Positions 19,701 through 27,809 of a DNA stretch of 64,000 nt are shown in pieces. This DNA comes from Methanobacterium_B sp963825335 (GTDB taxonomy: Archaea; Methanobacteriota; Methanobacteria; Methanobacteriales; Methanobacteriaceae). The notes beneath the pieces were generated by a model. That model did no database searches and was not told the DNA's origin. It saw only the letters and a list, made by a program, of their open reading frames with translations. How positions within the stretch are numbered: the stretch's first letter is position 1; the number at the start of each line of letters is the position of its first letter. Position numbers and translations under genes: made by a program. The stretch lies in contig CAWGSP010000002.1 of NCBI GenBank assembly GCA_963825335.1, positions 124,001 through 188,000 of the forward strand, given 5' to 3'.

Positions 19701-19950
19701 TATATCAGCTAAAAAAGATGATAAACAATGGTTATTCAGTGTTAAAGATAATGGTATAGGGATCTCAGGAAAACATTTAGACAAAATATTCACCATATTT
19801 CAACGTTTACACACTAACGAAGAATATGAAGGAACCGGCATAGGACTGGCAATAGCCCAAAAAATAGTCCATCAACACGGCGGAAAAATATGGGTCGAAT
19901 CCAAACTTGGAGAAGGCACAGTATTCTACTTTACAATTCCAACAGAATAA
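16738..19950 (+). CDS. Large cytoplasmic PAS/GAF sensor histidine kinase
   Basis: 1070 residues, no membrane segment. In order: PAS 1 (about 25-160), PAS 2 (about 164-285), a coiled coil of EELRTSNEELQSI-type heptads (about 288-350), PAS 3 (355-475), PAS 4 (478-605), a second coiled coil nearly repeating the first (605-660), GAF (about 670-825), HisKA with His861 in TSHDLREPLR, and ATPase (about 940-1068; N box QNIISNAIKYRG, G boxes DNGIGIS and GTGIGLAIA). Several PAS ends carry the PAC signature (D-I/F-T-x-RK). It probably senses redox state or small ligands in the cytoplasm and phosphorylates a separate regulator. No response regulator is adjacent. The ATPase half is bacterial-like, as is usual for methanogen kinases. 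Confidence 0.94.
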   Translation: MGNKNSMIKKVEDDLSGTEYGLQFQRLLESEEKYRTLFETIRLGIVYQDNNGQITTANPEAEEILGLSIDQMQGKTTTDPRWKSICEDGSDFPGENHPAMIALKTGKNVKNVIMGVFDPKTEQTRWININATPQYRKGEKKPFQVYTTFEDITKRKKDQEALNESEEKFSKAFHSNSAAMTVTRLSDGMIIDANESFETLFGYTHEETVGHSTNELGIWLTPQERDAKVEKLLKHGKLPMHEVTFGTKSGEHIYVMFSVELIHIKGQVYILTTSMDYTERKKVEKHNQKLFESEQQLTEELRTSNEELQSITEELQVTNEELRQQEETQLKLYNELQESNKRLNKTLEELSKSQTLLSSITNLSSDVIYVKDRQSRWIFVNPALERIVGKKSDNLLGKNDLEIYSNPEIGKTILENDSKIMESGREEILEEIVETQDGIRSFISVKTPRFNENGEVIGIVGISHDITARKQAEYVLQESEEKYRNIIETANEGIMITDPSAIITFVNAKMAEMLGYSIKELMGLNSINLIDETEIEKAKQRISDRKKGIRGEYELKFIKKNGEVLWTHGSVSPMYDHNGHHTSNLTMYTDINIRKKAEILNKQLLENEQQLTEELRTSNEELQSISEELQTSNEELISTTGELQISNDNLGKALKSYDQLNNTLIALRDSSFVMMHATDEDFYLDEVCRIIIEDCGYSMVWIGFTQEQGKKVVPVANYGFDEDYLKTLNITWDDTEYGQGPTGTAIRTGKPSICENMLIDPKFKPWRREAIKRGYASSIVLPITLNDQVTGALTIYSTETNPFSEEEIKLLQELADDISFGLTALRLRVAHAKAEETLKESLLEVQRSNAELKQFAYITSHDLREPLRMITSFLQLLERRYQNQLDADANEFIGYAVDGAKRLDRMIQDILVYSKITNKERNLTYFNTNKVLEQCYLNLKTSIDDNDAQITHDDLPTIKVDEQLMVQLFQNIISNAIKYRGYESPKIHISAKKDDKQWLFSVKDNGIGISGKHLDKIFTIFQRLHTNEEYEGTGIGLAIAQKIVHQHGGKIWVESKLGEGTVFYFTIPTE

Positions 19951-20064
19951 ATCTAGATTTAGTTTAGCATACCCATAATCCTTTTTATAAAAAAAAATTT
20001 AATAATATTAATTTTTTTATAACATAATTATGGTTTAATTGAAATTGATGAATGATTCATGACT

Positions 20065-21081
20065 TTATTTTGTCCCTAGTTCTTCAATTAGTTTACGATA
20101 GGTTTCAAAAGCAGGTTTTGGCGTATAATCATCTTTTAGTATGCCAAAGTGATGTTGTCTGAGAAGGGTTGCTGCATCATCATATTCTGAATTATTATCT
20201 ATGTCACCATCAAATTCTGAACTATCAGCGTCTCTTAACTGAAAGAGTTCATAATGGGTGATGTTCAGTTCATCCTTCAAAGAATAGATGGTCCTAATAA
20301 CATTTTCAATTGTTTTTGCTTGTTTTCCATACGGACGATCAGGGCCAGTTGACCATCCATTTTCAGTGATACGTATGGGCACGCCCAATGGAATATCAGC
20401 AGCTGCTAAATCATCACGGAAATTTTTTATTACAAATTTAACTGCATTTTCGAGGTTACTGAAGTCAATAGGCATAAAAACATCGGGGAAAAAATCAAGA
20501 CCTACATAATCAAGTGAATCATAAAAAGATTTATCAGCTAATTCGCTTATCTCTTTCCAAAATGTATCTGCTGGATCAAATATGGGTGTAGAATTGAAAC
20601 CTACTTCTACATCAATATTCTGTCTTTTGATTTCTTTTTTGGCTTCTACAATTCCCTTTACTAATGCCTGCCGCACATTTTTAAAATTACCGTCAAGATA
20701 AGGGGCCTGTACATTTGCTTCCTCGGTGATCTGTAATGATCCAAGATAGGGACCATATTCCATTATCATCTCTTTAATAATATTTTTCCATCCAGTTAAA
20801 TCTTCCTCATCTGTCTGAAAACACAGGACTAGATCTAATTTACGTCCATCTGTGGCGTATTGTTCTGGGTTTACAGGCGTATGATTGTCAGTTTTTCCAT
20901 TACCAATATAATGGAGATATGAACGCACCAAAAAAGAAGATTTTTCTCCTTGTAATGTTTTGAGTGCATCTGTGATTTCTTTTGATTTGTCGGGCTTTCC
21001 TTTAACTAATCCTGGTTCTTCACCAACTGCACTTCCCGGATAAATTCCAAATACAAAATTTTGTGTTTTTTCAGTCTGCAT
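20065..21081 (-). CDS. Glycoside-hydrolase-like TIM-barrel protein
   Basis: 338 residues from the ATG at 21081, which lies eight bases after TTAGGAG; ATGs farther upstream are too close to or before that site. The protein has no signal peptide, so it is cytoplasmic. Strand-4 and strand-7 catalytic positions of clan GH-A enzymes can be suggested: Glu120/121 in LQITEEANV and Glu240 in IRITENGWSTG. The C-terminal HFGILKDDYTPKPAFETY resembles the end of cellulase/galactanase-like barrels. Substrate is unknown. A transglycosylation or storage-polymer role is possible. Stands alone, convergent with the large kinase gene. Confidence 0.7.
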   Translation of the reverse strand: MQTEKTQNFVFGIYPGSAVGEEPGLVKGKPDKSKEITDALKTLQGEKSSFLVRSYLHYIGNGKTDNHTPVNPEQYATDGRKLDLVLCFQTDEEDLTGWKNIIKEMIMEYGPYLGSLQITEEANVQAPYLDGNFKNVRQALVKGIVEAKKEIKRQNIDVEVGFNSTPIFDPADTFWKEISELADKSFYDSLDYVGLDFFPDVFMPIDFSNLENAVKFVIKNFRDDLAAADIPLGVPIRITENGWSTGPDRPYGKQAKTIENVIRTIYSLKDELNITHYELFQLRDADSSEFDGDIDNNSEYDDAATLLRQHHFGILKDDYTPKPAFETYRKLIEELGTK

Positions 21082-21273
21082 AATCATGGCTCCTAAATTA
21101 TGATTCAATAAATTTGTAAAACAGATAAATTATGACAACCCCCATAATATCTATAGGATTTTATGATCCTAAAAGTTTATAATCTAAGAATAAAACAAGA
21201 ATAAAAAATGAATTTATAGCTAAACCCCTCTTCTTATTGATATTATTTTATTCATTTGATTATAAATTCTATT

Positions 21274-21809
21274 CTACAAAAAAATAGAGCTAAAGATCTG
21301 GCTAGATAAATTATAGAAATATGGAATTAATATTATTGAAGCCAATATTACCATATATATGGGGTCATAATTAATGAGAATAGGTTGGTCAAAAGGGCAA
21401 CTATTTCATATATGACTAAAAAAATCAACACAACCATGTACAATAAAATAAGATTTTTACTTCCTTTATTTGAGATTTTATGGATGATTTCATTAAAGCT
21501 GAAGGCTTTGATGATTTGACTGTTGTTGTATGCCATATTTGTGATTGTCATCAATAATATTGGAATAACAACGATGATGTATAAAATTGGAATAAAAATT
21601 CACATGATAAGTAGAATAATATTGCAGGCAGTGCATACACAAATGACTAAAGACACTTTAAAACCGTCTATAAACATTGCACTCCAAGATTTAAGGGTTG
21701 GAAGTTCGTTTGCACCGTCTAAAGAGGATTTTATAATTTTGAATACATAGCCAAATACCCATCCCGATTCCTGAGTTCTAATATTTGAAACAATACTCTT
21801 TAGTAGCAT
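21274..21809 (-). pseudogene. Decayed DUF4013 membrane protein
   Basis: Aligns with the intact DUF4013 gene at 9309. The piece FGYVFKIIKSSLDGANELP matches GYFLRIIQSSLEGYTKLP. An in-frame TGA at 21600-21602 interrupts it. MTITNMAYNNSQIIKAF then matches MSVANMAQNN and beyond. After a frameshift near 21350, VILASIILIPYFYN matches the C-terminal end (LISVVLAPYLYM). The N-terminal third is missing. It is a remnant. Confidence 0.8.
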
Positions 21810-21917
21810 AAAATTGGATCATCATTTAATCCCTTTGATCTATGAGGGATATTTAGTGATCTAAAGGATTTAGACACCAAAATTGTAGAACGTGATTAAA
21901 ATTAATATAAATTAAAA

Positions 21918-22433
21918 TCAATCATTTTCATTTGATTTAGCCATGGCCAAATAAGCTGCCTTTTGTTTTAAAAGCTCAACTATTATCAATGAATTATCTT
22001 GATGTTCTAATGATTCGCCACATATTGGACATATGAAATTGTTTTCGGTTGCTGTTTGAAACATGTACCTGTGCCCTTTGACAGCACATGCAAAGAACAT
22101 GTTCTCTTCTTCATATTGGATATTTTTTTCAATTTCTGAGATGAAATCCTCATATTTTTTGGCAATGATTTCTGACACCTTATTTTGGTCAAACTTCCAG
22201 TTGTAAATATACAAATTGGTTTCAGGATCCTTGATTTTCTTATATGTGGTTATACCTGCACCGTGAAGCTTATATAAAAGTTTTCTAACGATATTCAGCT
22301 TTATTTCAGTTTGTTCTGCAATTTCCATATCAGATGTTTTGCCACCCAATATACATTCAATAATCAAAACACTGTCTTTTTCATCGTTGGTTATATCCAT
22401 CAATACTTCCTGAACAACTGGATCACTAAGCAT
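21918..22433 (-). CDS. TFE (TFIIE-alpha) paralog
   Basis: 171 residues from the ATG at 22433, which follows GGAGTGGGG; upstream in-frame starts would overlap that site. It shares the winged helix (MLSDPVVQEVLMDITNDEKD...) and zinc ribbon (FFACAVKGHRYMF ... FICPICGESLEHQDNS) with the TFE at 14982, including the Cys-x4-His first knuckle. Differences concentrate in the winged-helix recognition region and the C-terminal tail (LLKQKAAYLAMAKSNEND). Two TFE-type factors in one cell could allow promoter- or condition-specific initiation, but this is an inference. Confidence 0.85.
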   Translation of the reverse strand: MLSDPVVQEVLMDITNDEKDSVLIIECILGGKTSDMEIAEQTEIKLNIVRKLLYKLHGAGITTYKKIKDPETNLYIYNWKFDQNKVSEIIAKKYEDFISEIEKNIQYEEENMFFACAVKGHRYMFQTATENNFICPICGESLEHQDNSLIIVELLKQKAAYLAMAKSNEND

Positions 22434-22880
22434 TTTTCCCCACTCCACCAATTAATCTTTTAAAAATCTGGACTCAGAAACAATATTACCCACATTATAT
22501 GATAAATATTGAGAGAGGCATTGACTATGCTTCGACCGAGTCTCATACGAATATAAACATTCAACTATTATATTATCCTTTTTAACATAAAAATATTTTG
22601 AAATATAGTTCAAATAAAATCTGGTTAAATAAATAATAATTAGTTCATAGGTTTTTCAGTAATTTAGATGTAAATATTATTTAATATCTGTCATCAACAG
22701 GATATTTCCGGATTTTAATAAAATATTTTATCTGGACTTTGATAATCTGTGAAACTTCTAGGTATCCAAATTAAATTTAACGCATTAGATTATTCAGATA
22801 GGCAAAATTTTCCTTTTAAGTTTTCATTGAAAAAATTGTTAATTAATTAATTATTTATAGTAATCATAATGATAAATGGA

Positions 22881-22920
22881 GTAATAAGGGTGTAGTAAGG
22901 TGTTATAGGGTGTATTAAAG
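22881..22920 (+). promoter_or_regulatory. Four 10-bp iterated elements, consensus near GTAATARGGT
   Basis: Successive units GTAATAAGGGT, GTAGTAAGGT, GTTATAGGGT and GTATTAAAGA begin about 10-11 bases apart, one DNA helical turn, so a protein array would sit on one face. They end six bases before a TATA box, where archaeal activators bind. Two perfect GTAATAGGGT units occur at 29375-29394. Confidence 0.6.
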
Positions 22921-22925
22921 AGTAA

Positions 22926-22935
22926 TTTTATATAG
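22926..22935 (+). promoter_or_regulatory. TATA box of the small-RNA candidate
   Basis: TTTTATATAG. Counting about 25 bases downstream puts the transcription start at 22957-22960, exactly where the first stem of the RNA candidate begins. Confidence 0.55.
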
Positions 22936-22956
22936 TTTGAAAAAGAATATATTATC

Positions 22957-23087
22957 AAAACAGTTCAAAATAAAATGAAAAAAATAACTGTTTTTTAAAT
23001 GATCATGTCTGTCTACCGCCTCCTAAACAGACTTACATGATAAAATGTTTCCTGATTATAAAGATCGGGAAACATTCATTTTTTTTT
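22957..23087 (+). ncRNA. Candidate trans-acting small RNA with three hairpins and an anti-Shine-Dalgarno loop
   Basis: Three inverted repeats in tandem. SL1: AAAACAGTT 22957-22965 pairs with AACTGTTTT 22986-22994. SL2: ATCATGT (23002-23008) with ACATGAT (23035-23041) and inner CTGT with ACAG; its loop, 23013-23026, is CTACCGCCTCCTAA. SL3: AATGTTTCC with GGAAACATT, extended inward by TGAT/ATCG to a 13-bp stem with a 7-base loop, then nine T at 23079-23087, a terminator-like end. The SL2 loop is the exact complement of GGAGGCGGTA at 4117-4126 (10 nt) and, with the stem base before it, of GGAGGCGGTAGA at 13595-13606 (12 nt), the ribosome sites of the two pseudomurein-binding genes. CCTCCT also equals the 16S anti-Shine-Dalgarno core. 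It may alternatively be an attenuating leader of the gene at 23143. Confidence 0.65.
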
Positions 23088-23142
23088 AATAAAATTTGAT
23101 TAATTAATCAATAAAAAAAAGTTATTCCAAAAAAAATGGGGA

Positions 23143-23472
23143 ATGATGATGATAAATGTCATTGATTGCATTATTAACAAAAATGAACCCTTCGAAAGCG
23201 AACTGATGATCAAGTTGAAAGATGATAAAGTCAGTGAACAACAATATGAATTTTTAAAAGATAGATTAAACAACTACATAATAAATATAAACCCCCAATA
23301 TTCAATTAAATCAAAAACTAGATATTATAAAAAAACTATGACCCTTTTAATGCTTATTATAATAATAATGCCAGATATCATCCTGAAAGACTTAGATAAC
23401 ACCAAAATGTTGGAAAAACACATCCCAGACTTTGAGAAATTTTATTCTGAATTGAAACAACAATTTATATGA
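23143..23472 (+). CDS. Hypothetical protein with one hydrophobic segment
   Basis: 109 residues, start among three successive ATG codons following GGGG. N-terminal half is soluble and charged; a single hydrophobic stretch (TLLMLIIIIMPDIIL, about 66-80) may cross or dip into the membrane; the tail is helical. No known family. It starts 56 bases after the T tract of the small-RNA candidate, so it could be read through from that promoter or controlled by attenuation. Confidence 0.6.
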   Translation: MMMINVIDCIINKNEPFESELMIKLKDDKVSEQQYEFLKDRLNNYIININPQYSIKSKTRYYKKTMTLLMLIIIIMPDIILKDLDNTKMLEKHIPDFEKFYSELKQQFI

Positions 23473-23833
23473 AGATCTACATCAAAAAAAGCCCAGTTAT
23501 CCGATATATACAATATAAATAAAAGGAAAATTAAAAGAACAGTTTTATTTCTAATTTTTATATAATCAATCCGAAAATATAATTTGAAATTTTTAAAGGA
23601 ATTTCATTGGAAATTAAGTTGTTTATTTATTACTGAATTTTGATCAAAAAAAACCAGACCATGTTATGTTATAGAATATTTTATAATAAAAAAAAATTAA
23701 TGTAACTGTCTGATATGAGGATTTGTTTTAATTATCTCATACTATTTTATAAAATTTAAAAGAATAGGAATATATGATCTCAAGGTCAATTAATGATCAT
23801 TGTAAGAAAATAAAAAATAAGAGGTGTTAAGGT
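23473..23833. other. AT-rich intergenic region
   Basis: About 360 bases without a recognisable gene or structure. It should contain the promoter of the Hsp20 fusion gene, with AGGAATATATGATC near 23766 a possible TATA region. Confidence 0.4.
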
Positions 23834-24547
23834 TTGTCCGATAAAACAGATATAGTTAAAGATGAAATGAAAAAGAAAACCCTTGAAGCAAAGAATACGG
23901 CAGAAGAATTAAAGGAAAAAACTGCCATTCAACATGAAAAAAATAAAATCAAGGTAGCGATGATCAAGGAAGATGTTGCTGTTAAATCTGACAATGCAAA
24001 AGATAAAGCTTTAGAACTAAAAAATAATACTCTTAAAAAAACAGGAGAAATAAAAGAAAACACAGCAGAAAAAGCAAACCAGCTCAAAGAGGACACCGCT
24101 GAAAAAAATGAAGAATTTAAAGAAAACACGGAAAAAACTCGCAAACAAGCTGAACGTCGTATAAATGAGTTTATCAGTACACTAAAAGATAAACAAGAAG
24201 AAATAGGCAAGAGTATTTCAGATTATACATCGGCTGAAAAACCATTAATAGATGTTATAGATACCGATAACACCATAATTATTAAGGCAGATATTCCACG
24301 GGTCAAAAGGGACGATATATCTGTTCACATCACAGAAGATTCAGTAGAAATAATTGTACAATTTGAAGAAGAAAATAAAGAACTGAATTTTATCAAAAAG
24401 GAAAGAAGTTACGGTAAAACCTCAAGGATCATAGAACTTCCAGAAAAGATAGAAGTTAAAAAATCGAGTGCAAAGTTTAAAAAATCTATTTTAACCGTTG
24501 AACTTCCAAAAATTAAAGAAGAAAAATTTAAGGTAGATATTGAGTGA
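23834..24547 (+). CDS. LEA-like helical repeat protein fused to an Hsp20 domain
   Basis: 237 residues, TTG start after AGAGGTG. Residues about 1-110 are extremely Lys/Glu/Ala/Asn rich, with 11-residue periodicity: GEIKENTAEKA, NQLKEDTAEKN, EEFKENTEKTR follow one another, preceded by looser copies. This is the pattern of group-3 LEA (desiccation/stress) proteins and related amphipathic 11-mer proteins. Residues about 128-237 form an alpha-crystallin domain (PLIDVIDTDNTIIIKADIP ... KKSILTVELPKIKEE). The family Asn-Gly of the closing signature is replaced by KKS. It combines a membrane- or protein-coating amphipathic module with a holdase. Expected to be cytoplasmic and stress-related. No operon partner. 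Confidence 0.85.
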   Translation: MSDKTDIVKDEMKKKTLEAKNTAEELKEKTAIQHEKNKIKVAMIKEDVAVKSDNAKDKALELKNNTLKKTGEIKENTAEKANQLKEDTAEKNEEFKENTEKTRKQAERRINEFISTLKDKQEEIGKSISDYTSAEKPLIDVIDTDNTIIIKADIPRVKRDDISVHITEDSVEIIVQFEEENKELNFIKKERSYGKTSRIIELPEKIEVKKSSAKFKKSILTVELPKIKEEKFKVDIE

Positions 24548-24792
24548 ATAATAGGATAATTTTTCCTATCTTCAATTTTTTTTTAGATTGTAATATCATT
24601 AATAGATCTCGGTTCATCATATCAACATAATATGATAATCAAATCTCCATTAATCATATTAAGTATGAATAATCAATAAAATTTGTATCATCAATAGCTT
24701 TTTGTTTGATTAACATCAGTAACTAATTTTAAAAGATAATGAATTAGACTTGTTCAACAATTTAAAGCCATAATCAAAAATAAAAAAAAAAT

Positions 24793-26849
24793 TTAATATT
24801 CCTTCTCATTGAAATTAATTTTAACTGAAGTCCCATTGTTACGACTTAACTCCACGTTACCACCCAACTGCTCTGATAAACTACTAATCAACTGCAAGCC
24901 TAATGAATCAGGAGTTTCAAAGTTTACATCTATTGGTAAGCCAGTTCCATCATCCTCAACTATCATTGAATAACTTTTACCCATTTTAGATAATTTAACC
25001 CGAATAATTCCCGTTTGATCATATAATTTACCCTCAGGAAATGCGTATTTCATGCTGTTCGTTAAAAGTTCGTTTAATATAAGTCCTAGTGGTATTGTGG
25101 TGTCAATGTCGAGCATAACATCTTCCACATCCATTTCAAGTTTAACCTGTTTAGGATCGAGCAAATATGTTTGGAACATATCATTAGCAAGTGACCGGAT
25201 ATAATCACCAAAATTAATCCGTTTTAGGTCTGCTGAATCATAAAGTCTTTGATGGATCAATGCCATAGACTTAGCTCGACTTTGACTTTCTTGGAACATC
25301 TTCAGATCATCTTTGTCCTTGATATACCGAGATTGAAGATTCAAAAGACTCGATATCACAGTTAAATTATTTTTTACCCTGTGATGGATCTCTTTTAGCA
25401 GTATTTCCTTTTCTTTAAGGGATTTTTTGATTGCTGCTTCGGCATTTTTAGTTTCAGTAATATCTAAAAGAGATAATAAACTATTTTTTGAACCGGGGAT
25501 AGCTACATCGATGACATGGATATATTTGATGTTTCCATCCACATCAACTAACCTGAATTCGTAGTTTTTAGGATTATTAACTATTTTATCTGATAGATTT
25601 TGGTTACTAGCATTTATTAAGCCCATATCTTCTTCATGTACGAAATCTGTCCACTTTTTTGACCCTTCAATCTCTTTTTTAGAGTATCCTGTTAATTTTT
25701 CAAATTCTGTGTTTGACAAGGATATGATATTTTGCTGGTTAATGATTGCTGTTGCAGTACCAGTATTCTCAAATATTGTTTTATATGCTAATTCTGATTC
25801 TTTAAGAGATTTTGAAACCTCTTTTCGTAGGGTTATCTCTTCTTGTGCCTTTCTATAAAGATTTTTATTGTCGTTGATAGAAAATATCTGTCGGGTCACA
25901 ACTAAAAATATTAAGATACCAATACCAAATTCAAGAAAGGTTAAATTAGGATTCAAAGTATTGTACGCCCACACAAGTGAAATATATCCAAATGATACTC
26001 CTGCTAGTGCTAGATATGGTGTAAATGTGGGATTTTTATTATTTGATAAATAATCAGTTATAAAGCATTTCAGATTGATCCTTTGATTATTAATCTGTGA
26101 AACACCAGCCAGACCAATGATCAGATATCCAATCAACCAACCAAGATCCAACGGACTTCCACTAATATATGTACCATGAATTGTTTGATAAGCATAAATA
26201 CAGTTTGTAACCATCAAAACAGAAATTCCTCCAAATAAAACTAAGTATGGTGCATACACCCCATCCCTGATCTTGTTAAAGAGAAGATCCAACATGGCAA
26301 AGATCAGGAAAATCCCAGCAACAACATAGGCTAAAGTGAAAATTAATGATAACATATCACCATTGTAATTTTGTACAGCCGGCTCAAAGAAATATATCCA
26401 CAACAACAAGAGGATGGAAAACATGACTATAAACATATCAAAATATCTTCTGAACCTTAAACGGGGTGTTGTTTTGATACCTGGAAAAATCAGTATCCCA
26501 ATTAAAAATATTGGAAAAAACATCAGATATAATACATCGGCAAATGATGTAAAAGGATTATTATTGAAAAAATAGTAACTGCCCATAAAATATTTCCAAT
26601 GACGGAGATAAATACTGCTACAGTTAAAAATGTCCAAGCTAATTGTACTCGTTTTCCATGTACTTTAGAACTTTTAGTTGCCATGAACAAACTCAACGTA
26701 ACAATAATGTAAATTATAGTGGTTACGCTGAAAACAAATATAGTACTTATTTTTGGGAGATTTGTTAAGAGTATTGCTATTAACAGATATACTACAAAAA
26801 AAATTATTGACAGAATGGTGGCCAATTGAAAGGACAATCTTCTCATCAT
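24793..26849 (-). pseudogene. Membrane PAS histidine kinase (HisKA_2) split by a frameshift
   Basis: Two overlapping frames make one protein of about 685 residues. The first (from ATG 26849) supplies the initial helices and breaks after GNILWAV. The second continues with NNNPFTSFADVLYL, more helices (about nine in all), PAS (LAYKTIFENTGTATAI...), HisKA_2 with His in HHRVKNNLTVISSLL and an ATPase domain (N box ELLTNSMKYAF, G box VEDDGTGLP). The break lies at or beside a run of six A on the plus strand, 26567-26572, so a one-base indel, sequencing error or programmed slippage could each explain it. If genuinely broken, the kinase half could still be translated from an internal start but would lack part of the sensor. 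The module matches the kinase at 10820. Confidence 0.75.
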
Positions 26850-27111
26850 TAACTCTCCAATAACATATTAAATGCCTTCTATTCTATTGTAATATTGTAA
26901 AAGTTATAATATTCTAAGTTTATCATAGAACACCAAACCAATTATTAATATAATCCTGTTGTATCTTTTATTGTGATGATAAATTGACTTAATAAATTGA
27001 TTATACATTTAAATCGTATTAATAGTTTATGTAGCATCTGTTTATAACATTTTAGTCTATCACTCCAATATATTAATTTTTTTGTATTAAATATTCATTT
27101 CAGCTTAGTAT

Positions 27112-27132
27112 ACGGTGACTTTAGGTCTCCGT
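27112..27132. promoter_or_regulatory. 21-bp imperfect palindrome, half-site ACGGNGAC
   Basis: ACGG-T-GAC, five-base spacer TTTAG, GTC-T-CCGT. Both arms match over seven of eight positions. About 260 bases upstream of the frameshifted kinase start. Typical size for a dimeric repressor site, but no second copy was found. Confidence 0.3.
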
Positions 27133-27453
27133 CAATAGTTTTGGTTTGGATTAAATTATGGAATGATTCAAACTTATTATTAAGCTGAAAAAAAAATAGT
27201 TAGTCCGATACAATCATGGATTTAATAACAGATTATTATCCCTTTAATATCTTAAAAAACACTCTACATCCGAATAATCCGATACAAAATTTATTATTAT
27301 TTTGGATTGGGCAAATTCTGTTCAATCAACATGATATTATTTCAAATAGTTAGAATGATTTAGGCAGATAAAATTATTGGTCCCAATAATGAATGGTGTG
27401 TATTGGGTAAAACAACTTGATTAATACTCATAAAATAAATTTATAAATCCAAA

Positions 27454-27465
27454 TTGGGTCCGGCT
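27454..27465 (+). repeat. 12-bp GC-rich intergenic element, copy 2
   Basis: TTGGGTCCGGCT, identical to 10272-10283; here about 80 bases beyond the 3' end of the reverse-strand gene at 27543. Confidence 0.4.
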
Positions 27466-27542
27466 GTTTGATTGTCAACAGTATAGTTTTATGTTGCTCT
27501 GGAACTTGGATTTTTGTTGCTACGTACTCTAGAAAAAGAAAA

Positions 27543-27809
27543 TTAATCAGTTATAAGTTTTAGAGCCTGAAATTTTGAGATAATGGTATCTAACTCATTA
27601 ATCTTAGAATCTCTAAGGTTTATTTCATAGTCATCACTCGATTCATATTTTTCGAGTTTATTTTTATAATAAATGGCTTTATTCAGCTGATTATTACATG
27701 AAAAATCTTCCCAAACTTCGATATTCTTACAATCAGCAACTAGAAACGTGACATGTGACAAAATCCTTTGATGTTCCTGTTGTTCGAAACTTTCATAATT
27801 ATCCGACAA
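27543..27809 (-). CDS. Hypothetical 88-residue helical protein
   Basis: TTG start, 12 bases after AGGAG. The sequence (MSDNYESFEQQEHQRILSHV ...) is acidic, soluble and mostly helical, with two Cys (ADCKN, FSCNN) not arranged as a metal site. No family recognised. An ATTGTA/TACAAT dyad (about 27833-27849) sits just upstream of the ribosome site and may be an operator. Confidence 0.55.
   Translation of the reverse strand: MSDNYESFEQQEHQRILSHVTFLVADCKNIEVWEDFSCNNQLNKAIYYKNKLEKYESSDDYEINLRDSKINELDTIISKFQALKLITD

Larger units (their letters stand above)
22434..22956. other. Upstream region of the small-RNA candidate
   Basis: AT-rich. Its last 80 bases contain four iterated 10-bp elements (22881-22920) and the TATA box TTTTATATAG (22926-22935). 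The remainder presumably carries the TFE-paralog promoter. Confidence 0.5.
26850..27542. other. Intergenic region with a dyad and the second GC-rich 12-mer
   Basis: About 690 bases. Holds the imperfect palindrome at 27112-27132, two TCCGATACAA copies (near 27204 and 27278), and TTGGGTCCGGCT at 27454-27465. No gene is apparent. Confidence 0.5.

Noticed and set aside
22957..23087. tRNA or C/D-box RNA interpretation of the structured RNA
   Set aside because: No cloverleaf, no T-arm consensus, no paired C and D boxes; the three-hairpin plus T-tract form fits a regulatory RNA.
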